A stretch of 64,000 nucleotides of DNA from Ailurus styani (taxonomy: Eukaryota > Chordata > Mammalia > Carnivora > Ailuridae): contig LNAC01000231.1 in assembly GCA_002007465.1 (NCBI GenBank), positions 1,010,140 to 1,074,139 of the forward strand, written 5' to 3'. A program made the position numbers and the translations under genes. How positions within the stretch are numbered: position 1 is the first letter of the stretch; every line of letters begins with the position of its first letter. Positions 46,581-58,815 of the stretch are shown in pieces. The notes below the pieces were generated by a model. The model did no database searches. It saw nothing but the letters and a program-made list of their open reading frames with translations, and had not been told where the DNA came from.

Positions 46581-47005
46581 TATTATATCATATGAAACTA
46601 CATAAATCTAGTACTAACTTGTGGTCCTGGTTGATCTTACAACTGCATCGAAAGAAATAACAGCACAGCAAATAAAAAGGATTTTTAAATAATTTCGATC
46701 TCTTTTCTAATCACCCTCAACAATTTCAAAGAGGTGAGCAAATTCAAAAGACCGGGCAAGACCACAAATATCATCTCAGTCACTCTCAGGGTATCCCAAA
46801 AAGTTGATTCCAAACAATCTCTCTCTTCGCACCCTCACCACAGTTTGCCAGTCTCTAAAATCCCTCTGATTCTGCTGCTCCAATCCAGCCATGCTCCCCA
46901 CCCTCCTGGCCCTCCTGCCTTGTGCTTTTCTCCTGCTAATAGTTACTTGGGGTTTCCAATTTTTCCTTGTTTGACAGATGTTCAGAATTTACTTTCTTTT
47001 TGAGG
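46581..47005. other. intronic DNA, no firm feature
   Basis: A C/T-rich part at 46790-46940 faintly resembles sense L2 but cannot be called. Confidence 0.45.
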
Positions 47006-48085
47006 AATTATTTTTTATTAAGTTCAATTAGCCAACATACAGTATATCATTAGTTTTTGATGTAGTATTCAATGATTCCTTCATTGCATATAACACCCAG
47101 TGCTCATCAGATCATGTGTCCTGCTTAATGCCCATAACCCAGTTACCCTATCACTCCCTCCCTTCTGCAACCCTTGATGTTTCCTGGAGTCCAGAGTCTT
47201 TTATGGTTTGTCTCTCTCTCTGATTTCTTCCCATTCAGTTTTCCCCTCCCTTCCCCTATGGCCCTCTGCATTATTCCTTATATTCCACATATTAGTGAAA
47301 CCATATAACAATTGTCTTTCTCTGCTTGACTTATTTCACTTAGCATATCCTCTCCAGTTCCATTCATGTCAATGCAAATGGTAGGTATTCATCCTTTCTG
47401 ATGGCTGAGTAACATTCCATTATATACATGAACTACATCTTCTTTATCCATTCATCTGTTGAAAGACATCCTGGCTCCTTCCACATTTTGGCTATTGTGG
47501 ACATTGCTGCTATGAACATTGGGGTGCATGTGCCCCTTCTTCTTACTACATCTGTATCTTTGTGATAAGTACCCTGTAGTGAAATTGCGAGGTCATAGGG
47601 TAACTCTATTATTGAGGAATCTCCATACTGTTTTCTAGAGTGGCTGTAGCAGCTTGCATTTCCACCAACAGTGTAAGAGTGTTCCCCTTTCTCCACATCT
47701 TTGCCAACATATGTTGTTCTCTGTCTTATTAATTTTGGCCATTCTAATTGGTATAATGAAATATCTCATTGTGGTTTGGATTTGCACTTCTCTGATGGCA
47801 AGTGATGTGGAGCATTTTTTCATGTGTCTGTTAGTCATTCTTTTTTGGAGAGTTGTCTGTTCATGTCTTCAGCCCATTTCTTGACTGGATTATTTGTTTT
47901 TTGGGTGTCGAGTTTGAGAAGTTCTTCATAGATCTTGGATACTAGCCCTTAATCTGTTATGTCATTTGCAAATAGCTTCTCCTATTCTGTAGGTTGTTTT
48001 TTAGTTTTGTCGACTGCTTCCTTTGCTGTGTCGAAGTCTCAATAGCTCAGTTTTACTTTTGTTTCTCTTGCCTTTAGAGATAGAA
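47006..48085 (-). mobile_element. 5'-truncated L1 (ORF2 C-terminus and 3'UTR), sense to LAMA2
   Basis: Reverse L1 with a T-rich tail at 47006, the 3'UTR ('tgcatataacacccagtgct', 'cttaatgcccataacccagt'), ORF2 end ('cacttagcatatcctctcca', 'tgagtaacattccattatat', 'attgtggacattgctgctat', 'ttccaccaacagtgtaagag') and truncation near 48085. Some frame survives on the minus strand (about 47433-47838). It is the only sizeable L1 in sense with the gene, so its poly-A signals could in principle act on the LAMA2 transcript. Confidence 0.92.
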
Positions 48086-48559
48086 CGTACTGTTTTACTC
48101 AATTGCGCTCTCTACCTTATTCATTCTTCCCGATAAGTTTATTTCCCCAACCTCCTCATTTCCCTTATCTGTATGCTCTGACCCCACTCAATTAGACATT
48201 ATACCAATGTGACATGAGTTCAGCTAATATGATCAGATGATCACTGGTCAGAAAAATACTAGCCATTCATAGAGCTAGCTACTGTTACATATTTCATGAG
48301 AAAATATAGAGTGTTTTCTAAATGATAAAGTACTATAAGTACAAATGTCATTTATTATCTATTTTTTAGTTTTACTTACATAGCAGGCTTATTGGAAACT
48401 ATCTCAATTTTGTAAGGTTCACCAAATTATGAATTTTAAAATAATTTTATCATTCCCAAAGCATTACTTTATTTTATTCTCTAGGCTGATAAATAATACA
48501 CAATTAAATAAAGTTTGCCTATCTTTCTCTTCTGTCGTTCATTTTGCAAACTGTACAAT
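48086..48559. other. intronic DNA, no recognised feature
   Basis: AT-rich stretch, nothing recognised. Confidence 0.5.
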
Positions 48560-48760
48560 TATTGTTTCACCAAATATGCATTGAGCACAGTATGCCAGAT
48601 ACCATAAAAGATTTGAGAATGAAAACACTATTAAGATAGGCTTATTGTGAAAAGTGATCAGAGCTGAATCTCAAAGAATAAATAGTGGTTTATCTGGTAG
48701 AGAAAAGGAAGAAGGGAAAAGCAACACAGCAGGCAGAGGGAACAGCATATAAGTATGGAC
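48560..48760 (-). mobile_element. L2 relic (antisense)
   Basis: 'aaatatgcattgagcacagt' with 'tatgccagataccataaaag', then 'gagctgaatctcaaagaata' and 'gcaggcagagggaacagcat' follow the reverse L2 order. It is degraded, with an internal gap. Confidence 0.6.
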
Positions 48761-49439
48761 TTATATAGATTACACAGAGTATACATGATGGTTCAGATAT
48801 GTATCAGAACAAACCACTGCCTATTTGTCCCTGTTAGTAATTTGTTCTAGTGGGATTTTTTTCCAGATTTTTATAATTTTAGTGTATAGTGTAGGACAAA
48901 ATAGGTAATTAGAAGGAAGACATATGCTGGGCATCCTGTTTTCAGGACAAAACTACCTCTCATCTTCCTGGCCTGCAGAATAAGTTTAGGTAGTTAAACC
49001 CCTCCTAAGCCTTCCAAACAATGCCAGTTTATTTATACAAAAGCCATCTGGGGCAGTGGCCATCCAACTGTAAAACTGCCCCAGGACACAGTCAGTTTTG
49101 TTCTGTGATCTTTGTCTCCTTCCTCAACTCTGACTAGTTCTGACTTTGACCCTGACTTTGAATCTGTTTCATAGGTGTGGGTAAGACTCATGCCCTGCTT
49201 TGGTGCAGCCCTGTGTGGGACCTGATTAAGTTGGCTCAACCTGCACATTCTCAGGTCTGAGTAATCATGGGAAGGGGCCAGAAAGGAAAGGTGGCTGGTG
49301 AAAATTTTTTACTGTATATTGTGATGTCTGAAAATATAGAATTGGATCACATCCCAACTCCCCCACAGAATTAAATGAATAAAATGTGAGCGAAATGACA
49401 TGGCTATAAAAGAATCACAGGTAGAGAAGTAACACTGAT
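48761..49439. other. intronic DNA, no recognised feature
   Basis: No recognised repeat or exon. An open frame on the minus strand at 49033-49248 has no resemblance to a known protein. Confidence 0.5.
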
Positions 49440-49630
49440 TCAGAAGCTATTTCATATTCATTAAGTGATAGGACTTAATCACGAAGTCACCCCATTGTGT
49501 AGATCTTAACAGTCTCATTTTACAAATGAAGATAGTGTGGCTCAGAGAAGATAAACAATTCACACAAAAATATGAATTAGTGAGATTGATAACTAAGATA
49601 TGAACTCATCCCTTTAATCTAGAAGACATA
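49440..49630 (-). mobile_element. MIR SINE relic (antisense)
   Basis: Reverse MIR text: 'agtctcattttacaaatgaa', 'gatagtgtggctcagagaag', 'ataaacaattcacacaaaaa', 'gatatgaactcatcccttta'. It is diverged. Confidence 0.7.
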
Positions 49631-51593
49631 TTCTTCTCAGGGCATGAAGAAGACCCAAAACCTGGTCCTCAGCTTATCAGTTTACATATTTAATAGAAGA
49701 AACAACTTGCCCAGTTGCCACCCCTTTGTTGCTTCATAGACTTTTCTACTCATAAACAAAGATATTAATAAAATTTACATTTATTATCTTTTAGTTCTTT
49801 CCATTGATTTGTTCGTTAAACTTATTGATCATGTGCTCAAAATTAACCTTTTCAATTTAATTGCCCTGCTTTGTGACCAAGGAACAGTTGCCTTTTGAAA
49901 TTTTATCAGCTCTTTTGCTCTTTATTTTTTTTAAATAAGTAATGTATATTGGTCAGGGAAGGTCTCCAATTAGTTGCTAACAACCAATTTGAAGAGTCAG
50001 TCAATATCCGAGCTTTTATTGAATTTTCAGCAGGTTGCATTATAGATTGCAGCCCATTTTCATTATATGTTAGATCTATTAAGCTGTATCTATTTATTCC
50101 CATTCAAAAGCAGCAGAGCGATATTTACTGCTATATTCAATGTGGGTTGCTTGGTTAAGATTACGTAAACACTGTGAGTGTAAATGAACTACAAATAGCC
50201 AGTGAACCTGTATAGAGTATTGACTTACAGCATCCTAATTCAATTTGAGGTCATGTAATGTTAATGACATAAAAGCCAGTCATCATTACCTATATGATTA
50301 TGACTGACATTTTTTTCTGAATAGTATCTAAACTAAGTAAATTTAGTTGGATTTGTGGCATAACGAAAAAAGTCTGAACAAATACAAGTAATATTTATTC
50401 TCCCTATATTATACATTTTATTAGAGATTAGAATATGATCACTACATAAAAAATAGTATATATTCTGTTATATTAATGTATACATTTAATAAATAATCCA
50501 GAAAAAGCTCAGTTATAGCATGTGAAAAATAGAAATTTTTTACAATATGGCAAACATTTAGAAAATTCACCAAATTTTCACTTGGATGTTTTTATACCAT
50601 ACTTGCTAGTCCAAATACTGTCATGTGTTCATACACATGTGCATGATTGTGCTGATTTGTAACCTCAAAATCCCACACTCTGGTTTCAAAGGGCAGAAGC
50701 ACTTTTAAAACCTGCATATAGAGGTTCTTTTAATAATTGTGGAGTGGCTCCCAGTGGATCAAACACCCCATGGATTACAGCTATGAATTCTGAACAAAAT
50801 ATGTTTTTTAAAAAACCCCAAATACCTGAAAACAATGGAGAACAACTCAAAACAGGTGAGGTGGGAGGGATGTGTGTGCTTAGAAAAAGGAAGATACTGG
50901 ATGTGTTTCAGACTGCACCAGGAACTGTGGTGAAAACTCAAATAGAATTCCACAGTTCCTTTCATCTGTCTGTCTTTTTCTAACCAATCTTGAAAAACCA
51001 GAAACAGAACTAAGAACAACCATGGCTGCAATAAAGTGAGGAAAAAATCCTGGAAAAGAGAAAACCATATAAAGGAACCAAAAATATGTGTATAAACTCT
51101 TCCCAAATCCTTCATTGATGCCAGAACTGAATATGGCACAGCCTGTACTACAAGTGGGGCTAAAGGAACAAAACTGAGATGGACAGTAGCTGCATTCCAC
51201 AGAGGAGACTACAGCTCAGTGTTTAAGTCCATACAAGTTAGCCAACTGATATAACACAAAAATAAAAAATGGAGGACTGTTCTTCAGAAAAACACAACAG
51301 AATCCTGGGTTTCTATAATATATCAGTGTCCAAACTGCATTAAAAATATTATATATTATAAATAATATTAGACGTATATTAAAAATATTATACGTACAAA
51401 GAAACAATAAAATACTGTCTATATTTAAAGAAAAGCAATGAATAAAGACGAACACCAATATCAACTCAATGTTGGAGTTGGCATACAAATATTTTTAAGC
51501 ACTTTTAAACCTATGATCAAGGGCACACAAAAAAGTGCTTATAATGAAAAGACAAATAGGAAATCCCAGTAGAGGAATAGAAACTACTACAGA
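49631..51593. other. repeat-poor intronic segment
   Basis: About 2 kb without a recognised transposon. It includes an AT palindromic tract at about 51330-51400 and a non-repetitive block at 49950-50220 that may be a conserved element. No exon was recognised. Confidence 0.5.
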
Positions 51594-51650
51594 CCTACAT
51601 ATATATGTATGTACGTGTGTGTGTGTGTGTGTATTTATACATATATATTC
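51594..51650. repeat. (GT)n with TATA flanks
   Basis: 'catatatatgtatgtacgtg' followed by GT units and 'tttatacatatatattc'. A simple repeat, probably variable in length. Confidence 0.92.
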
Positions 51651-51964
51651 TAGAACTGAAAAATGTAGTATCTAGAATGTAAAAAATCATAGCATGAGAT
51701 TAATAGAAAATGGGAGATGCGAGACAAAAAGTGTAAATAAGCTTGAATATAAAGTGACAGACTTTTTTCCTTAAGTCTTTAAATACATTTTAATGTTTAA
51801 AGAAAAAATTATGATATTGCAGGAGGTAGTGAGGGTTACAATGTATGTTATTGTAATACAGATGACAATTATACTAAGGATATGGTGGGTGGAGAGATCA
51901 TGGTAAGTAGACCTATATATTCCCAAGGTTCTTATGCTTTACAGTAAGGGGCAGATTATTAAAA

Positions 51965-52690
51965 AGACTGACAGCTTCGAATGTTTGAAAGTTTGTGGAG
52001 CAACTGGAACTCTACCTCATTGCTGTTGGGAGTGTAAATTCATACAACTACATTAGAAAAAAGGCAGTTTTTGTTTTTGTTTTTTAATGAATTTAAACCT
52101 AGACCTATTTCTTGACCCCTACATTCCACCCTTAGGTAAAATCCTAAGAGAAATCACAGTACATGTCCACGAAAAGACCTATGCAAAAATGTTCACAGAA
52201 GCTCTTATCATAATAACAAAATCTGGAAACAGCTCAGGTTTTTACCAATGGGAGAACTCACACAGAAACTGTGGTTTATTCACAGTGGGATACTATTCAG
52301 TATTAAAGTGGAGCAAACTACTGATCCATGAAAGAACATGGTGACTCTCAAAAGCATTATGCCAAATAAAAGAAGCTTTACCAAAAAGAGTGCATATTCT
52401 ATTATTCGTTTGACTTTTTAGAACAGACAAATCTAATCTATTGGGAAAATAAACAGAAAAACCTGGTTGATTTGAGAGGTAGAGACTGATTGGAAAGAGC
52501 GTTAGACCATTCCTGGGGTGATGGTCATATTCCTGATAGCAGTTTGTATTATACAAGTGTGTACATCTTGAGTGTACTGAATGTTGCACTCGAGTGTGTA
52601 CTGAATGTTACACTCGATGAGTGCATGCTACACCCAGAGAGGACTTGTGCATTTCACTGCAGGTAAGTTTTACCTTAAAAAAGAAAGTAA
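51965..52690 (+). mobile_element. old L1 3' end (L1M-type)
   Basis: Diverged ORF2 end and old 3'UTR: 'gaactctacctcattgctgt', 'gcaaaaatgttcacagaagc', 'ttcacagtgggatactattc', 'acatggtgactctcaaaagc', 'cctggggtgatggtcatatt', 'catttcactgcaggtaagtt', then 'ttaccttaaaaaagaaag'. A small tandem duplication lies inside it. It is antisense to LAMA2. Confidence 0.8.
52570..52615. repeat. imperfect 2 x ~23-bp tandem duplication
   Basis: 'gagtgtactgaatgttgcac' plus 'tc', followed by 'gagtgtgtactgaatgttac' plus 'actc'. A local duplication within the L1M 3'UTR. Confidence 0.93.
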
Positions 52691-52928
52691 ACCAATACTG
52701 AATTCTAGTTAATGATATTCATGATGAAGAGTGGAAGCACGAAGTTTGCAAGGGATCAAAATGTAAGATGGGAAGTTATGTACAGATGGATAGATGTATA
52801 ATAAAGCAAATATAGCTAGATACTAATTTTAGAATCTAGCTGCTAAGTATATGACTGTTTACTATATGATTCAACTTCTCTGAATGTGAGGAAGTTTTAA
52901 TAAAATTTGACACAGAACCTATAGAAGT

Positions 52929-53030
52929 GTTATACGTGCATATATATGTGTATATGTATATATCTACATAGACCATCTATACATACACACATACATGTAG
53001 ATGCACATATGTATATGTATGATTTATATC
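52929..53030. repeat. TA/CA/GT low-complexity tract
   Basis: Alternating 'catatatatgtgtatatgta' and 'tacatacacacatacatgta' words over about 100 bases. Confidence 0.88.
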
Positions 53031-53987
53031 ATTTTTTGGCTTTTATAAATTGTCAGTACCAGTAACAATAACATTTGAAATGGACATTTCTTAAATCAAA
53101 TGTGGCAACGTTTTTTGGATACCACGGAGGAAGACTGTCTTTCAATCCCCATCAGAATCAGTGGAAACAAGCAAAAGCAAAGCACAGTATCAGCCAAACA
53201 GCTGAAATCCTCTCTAAGACCCCAGCAGGCCAGCAGTCAGCAGGTGACTTTGTTTTCCTTGTATAGCTTTCCGGTCCTTCCAGCTTTTAGTTCATAAAAA
53301 TGAAGAACTTTGACTTCAAATCATATTTAATACATAGTGTTGTCTTTTGAAGAACTACAAGTGAGTTGGAGAGAATTGCATTCAATGTGCTCGTAAGCAA
53401 TCTGCCGTGTGGCACCGTTCAGACTGGTTTCTTTGGCTTTCAGGTATATTTCTCTAGTGACAAACCAGAAGGCTGTTATATGGTACCAAAAAGAATTCAG
53501 TTCAAAGAAGCCTCGTAAGAATTTAAATCTTACAAATGAAGAAGATAATTTCCAGAACCTAAATGGCACTGCTAATTTTTAAACCCAGTTACTGGAATCC
53601 CAAATGAATTAGAATTAATGAGACCCACCGGCCTCACTCTCCTCCCTGCTCTAAAGGAAAATTCCTTTCACCTCCTACACCATTCCTCAGTTTTATGCCA
53701 TCCAATTGTCCTTTTCCTGTCCGTATGCACACTCACAGGCCAACTTCCATCTTGGCTTTCTAAGTCCTGATATGTATTCCCAAATCTCTCTGTCTTGAGA
53801 AAGCACTTCTTCAGCCTTCTTATTGTAATTGAAGCCTTGATTTCCTCTGACAGTGACACCCTGTAGATCTCCCTGGTGGATCCCTAGCACCACTGGGAGA
53901 GGAAAAGTAGCCTCCTGGCTTCTAACTGCTACTTACAAATCAGTTCCTCTGGTCACTTATAGCTTCTTTTTTAAGAAGTTCAAATCA
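53031..53987. other. intronic DNA, no recognised feature
   Basis: About 950 bases, somewhat richer in GC than average, with no transposon I can name. No splice-flanked exon was recognised. Confidence 0.5.
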
Positions 53988-54184
53988 GGGGCGCCCAGGT
54001 GCCTCAGTCAGTTAAGCGTCTGTCTTTGGTTCTGGTCATGATCCCAGGGTGCGGGTATCAGGTCCCACATCAAGCTCCCTGCTCAAGGGAAAGCCCATTT
54101 CTCTCTCTCCCTCTGCCTGCGGCTCCCCCTGCTGTGCTCCTGTTCTCCTTGTCAGATAAATAAAATCTTAAAAAAAAAATTTTT
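53988..54184 (+). mobile_element. older CAN-SINE
   Basis: SINEC with a diverged head 'gggcgcccaggtgcctcagt', then 'cagttaagcgtctgtctttg', 'ggtcatgatcccagggtgcg', 'ctgctgtgctcctgttctcc', 'agataaataaaatctta'. The 9-base duplication 'ttcaaatca' lies at 53979-53987 and 54185-54193. It is antisense to LAMA2. Confidence 0.94.
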
Positions 54185-54437
54185 TTCAAATCATCCACCC
54201 ATTCCACATGCTCATCTCCATGCTCATTCATGAAGCTGACTTCATGAAGCCCAACCACAAAAAGACTGCTAACTGATTTGGTTATCTTTATCCCCCAGTT
54301 TTCTGCCATTCACACTCAAAAGGTGAACATAAACCAGCCTTAATGTTATTCCACAGAAACCAGGAAATGTTAAAAGGTATTTTGAGAACAAATAGGTCTT
54401 GCTTGTCACCATGCTAAGATTTCTGCTTCCAACTTTA

Positions 54438-54461
54438 TTTATTTATTTATTTATTGTCTTT
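54438..54461. repeat. (TTTA)n short tandem repeat
   Basis: About six TTTA units between 'caac' and 'ttgtctttag'. Confidence 0.93.
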
Positions 54462-54499
54462 AGTTTAACATTCTCTCTCTCCTCATCTGTCTCTCTAAT

Positions 54500-54890
54500 T
54501 TTATGTAAGGATATCCCATCTGATCTTACCTCTACTACAATGGCCCCGTAACTAGTCTTTCTGCCTAACTCCACTTCTGTTCATCTTCCATGGTGTTATG
54601 AAAATTATCTTCCTAAAAGTTAAGTCTGACCACATCACTTTTTTTTTTTTTTAAAGACCTCTATGTTGCCTAGAGTAGAACAGCCACTCCTTGGTCCTCC
54701 AGACATTTATAATCAGGCCCCTACCTACCCCACTAAACTCATCTGTACATGTCAAATGTACTGACACCTTACTCTTCACAACTATACCAGGGGCTGTGAA
54801 AATTCTTTGTCATGCATCAACTCATCCATTATCTCATCCGTTCTACAACATCTTTCTTCTTCTGAGCCATGGTGTCTACACAGTGCTTAG
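54500..54890 (+). mobile_element. L2 relic
   Basis: Sense L2 blocks: 'aactagtctttctgcctaac', 'aagtctgaccacatcac', 'cctctatgttgcctagagta', 'aatcaggcccctacctaccc', 'caaatgtactgacacc'. It is diverged, with a 13-T insertion near 54641. Confidence 0.7.
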
Positions 54891-57800
54891 TTGATATTTT
54901 ATTATAACCTTCATCACACTGAAACTTTAATATCCTTTACAATGGATTTCTACTCTATAACATCATTGAGTATAGAGAGAACACTGGACTGTAACAACAC
55001 TCAAATTTAAATTTATGGAATGAGAAGAAACAGATGCACTTGTGTAATCTTTCTAGAGAGAAATCTGGCAAACCAAAGCCATTAAACCAATCAGCCCCAG
55101 TGATTTGGTAGAAATGTAAGACTCTGTTTGGCACTATAGCTCAGTGAAATAATGCAAAGAACCCAAGCGATTTGAAAACGTGGTGGACTTTTATCATTTC
55201 TTGCCTGTCCAACAATCTGCCTCTATTTCTATTCCTAGGTAATTGCCATTGTATTTAGTAAGACGGTATGCAGTACCCTCCTGATAAGGAAGTGGAAGTA
55301 GGGGAGATCTGTCTTCTTCCCTTCCTTTAGCAGTTTGGGCATGTGCACATGACTTCAGCCTAGGGATCTGCATCTTGCGCTCTTGAAGAACAGGGTTGGG
55401 GAATAAGAACAATAAGATGACAGTGACCAAGATAAAAGTACCAGTGGTGGTGGGGAAGGAAGGCATTAAGGGTAATGTCTGTAAAAAGACCCTGACTAGA
55501 TTATGTAGGCAGTGAAACCTTGAAATGGCCTTGATGAGCACCATCTTCCAAGCCTTATGTTCAGAACTTTCCAACAATTCTGCAAGTTATGTGATAAATA
55601 CATTTCAGCTTAAGTTAAACAGTATTGGTGATTTCTGCTGCTTCTGGTCAAGAAGCCACAGCGGGATACAAAGATCCTATATTCTGTTTATACATTCCCC
55701 TACACCCACACATGCTCACAAACACACACACACAAGTGTGCACATGTGTGCACATATACAAAGATCAATAGGGTAATTTTATTGTAACTAACAATACAGA
55801 TACACAGGAAGTTGCTTCACTTAAACATCTTTAGGACAAAATGTGAAGGAACAGTAGTAGTAACAACCATCACAATTATTTACACAAAAACCCAATGCTT
55901 ATACAATGATCACGATCTGCAGTGGACACTTTAAAAACTCTGCTTCACAGTGGAAGTTTGTTTTTGTTTTTGTTTTTTTTCCCTCTTCTTCTTCAGGTGC
56001 TTCTTTCTGATTACCTTAAACTGTGTGAAGTTTGGTAAACCAAACTTTAAAATCATGATAACCTAACTCATGTCTTTAAAGAAAATCTTTCTAATATAGT
56101 CTGGCAAAAATAATTTCTAAATTATATTTCTTGTTTTCATCAGTCTAAATATTAAACTAAGTGAAGACTGTGCAGTAGTTGTCTTCATTGTCTGTGCCTA
56201 GCATATCACAGTTTGTTATTACTACTCAGAGATATTGATATATATGTTTGTATATTGGCATACATAATATATGTATTTTAATTTCTTAAATCATGCTTAT
56301 TAACATCTATAGTCCAGTTTGCAAAGACCCTCACTAACATAACTTATAACAGATGGTACGTAGAGATTTGCCATGGAAAAGTCATCCAGTCAATGACTTC
56401 TCTTCAATAATAATATAATCAATTTCTTAATAACTTTAAAAAATCACCACATATTGTTTACAACAATACATTATGTATCTCTCTCTCTCCTTCTCCCCCC
56501 TTTAATCGTCCTAGTCTTGGTACGTGATATTTCTCCTGTTTGTTCATGCCAAGCACCTATCACCTCTTAAAGAATAAGAGGAAACTGTCTGAATGTCTCT
56601 AACTTTCCATTTAAGTCTTTCAGGTCTGTGAAGCTTTGTTAAAAATATTCATGCAAGCAAACAGAGCTGTTTGCAAGTGGTTCAGAATTTGAAAGACAAA
56701 AGAGAACCTGCCAATTTAAAATGTTCTAAGACGCATCAAGAAGAAAAGGAGATACTTGTCTGTTGAAATTCTGAGCTACGTGGGTGTGTGGGAACACACT
56801 GGTATAAAACAAAAATGGGATAAAACAAAATGTTGCCGAAGAGAATGATTTCCAGCTGTGCACTGCAGGGGAAGTAACTCAATGCTCTTGATACATGATG
56901 CAGATGAAGAGTTTTAGAGAACTAGAAAATCAGTCCAATTTGAACTAATAGCCATCCAGACACAACAATGCTTGTAAGCTAGGAAAAAATAATGCTAAAT
57001 TCAGTGGTTCAGAGGGGGGAAAAAAAGAAAAAGAAAAAGAAAAAAAGAAACAAGGAGATCATGCATTCTAGCCCTGACTTGCATTTATAGACCTTTCAAA
57101 TTTGTCTTGTACTGTTGCTTAGTTCTGCCCTTTCCAACTTCCAAAATAAAAGGATATTTTTGGAGACTTCTGAGTTGGTTTGGTCTCCTTTCATCTTTTT
57201 AAATAAGAAAAGAGTACATGGCCCTCTTTGGAATGAATTTTAAAAATTGTTTACTCCCTTCTAAAGAGATTAAGAAAAAAATGTAAGTATTTTCATTATC
57301 ATCAGAAATAAAATAAATCAAATATAACCATATGTACTTCAATGGGTCTTAAGCCTGTTTTGCTTATAGAGTATCCATATCACTCTACGTAGTAAATATT
57401 CTTGCTAGAATAAGGCCTATGAGGGCCATACTGAACTTGACCCCGACAAGCACTATAAGATTTTATTAAATTCCTCACAAGGGTATCATTTATCTTATTA
57501 AAATAGGATCACATCATGAATTTGCCGTAACCTAAAGCTTATGCATACACAAGATAATAACTGCCACTGTAACCCAGATCTCTGGTAAGAACACTAACAG
57601 ATACACCAGGAAGGGACATAACAATGTGTCTCCATGACAATGATTAAGTAGGTCATTTGTACCCAAACTTCTTCAAATAGTTTTTTCAAAACCAACTCTA
57701 CCTATCTTATGCCTGGTAAATTAAAGTTGAACACACTACCTCTGATCAATAAAGACTTCTTAAAATACAGAACAACAACAACAAAAATCACATTTAGCAA

Positions 57801-58815
57801 ACTATCATTCTTGGGCTACATTGAATAGCTTCTTTATCTCACTTCAAATTCACTTCTCCAAAATACAGGTCTCTGCTACTCCCATTCCCATCCTTATTGA
57901 GTATCCAGTGGACTGCTCTGATCACAAAATTTCCAGTCCTTTCACTTTGCATGGGAATCTCATCCACTATCCATGTAAAATTAGAATCTACAAACTACTT
58001 TGTTTTGTTTTTTAATGTTCTACTTGTAGAACAATCCTGATTCATTCAAAAGGTTTTCAAAAATCCTATGATGAAAAATAATTATTATAGCTGGGATACT
58101 TATTTAGAATGTTCTACCATAAGGATACCCAAAATATTCCTTGAGGGGGTGGCAGTTGGGGAGAAATAGACTGCTTCCAACTTCTTCCAACCTCACTTCA
58201 TCAATATCAGCGGAACATATGTTCAGTATCTGCTCTCTTCTGCCTGGCTTACAAAACCAAACCTATAAACTAGATGTCTCTTTGGCAGGTCTGCCTGCAA
58301 ACTCAAAATGAGAAGTAAAAAAGGCAAAAAAAAAAAAAAAGGAAACGCAAAAACACTTTTAAGTCACTGGAAATGAAATGGAAAGACTTAAATTGGCAAT
58401 TACCCCGTAAAAGGTATTTGTACTATTGAAAACAAATCGAAAACTTTGTGCCTATCTGCGGTTAACAATCCAAAATGTAAAAATAACAATATGATAAATC
58501 TCGAAGCTAATTGCTATGCAAGGAGCATAAGCTTGCATTTGCATCCCTCAAACAAAAATATCAGAAGGGGCTCATGTAAGCTTTGATGCATACAATGGCA
58601 GCAGGAAAGATGCTGTTCCCCATGGGCCCTGCTCTTTAAGGACTGCTAGACAATTTCTTATCTCTAATGATGAAACAGATATTTTAAAAGCACTGTTCTA
58701 TGTTGTGTCCCCCCCGCCCCACCGGCTTAAAAGACTTTGGAAAAAAAAAAAAAAGAAAGAAAGAAAAGAAAAGTTACATTCAGTTGCTTTGTTCTTTGTA
58801 TTTGCTTTTATTAGT
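54891..58815. other. long repeat-poor intronic stretch
   Basis: About 3.9 kb with no transposon I recognise. It has an A-rich (GAAAAA)n-like run at about 57018-57050, a 15-A run near 58326, a poly-A (GAAA)n run near 58741-58770 and short CA runs near 55700-55760. Blocks at about 56640-56990 and 58400-58700 look like ordinary-complexity unique sequence and are candidates for conserved non-coding elements. Confidence 0.5.
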
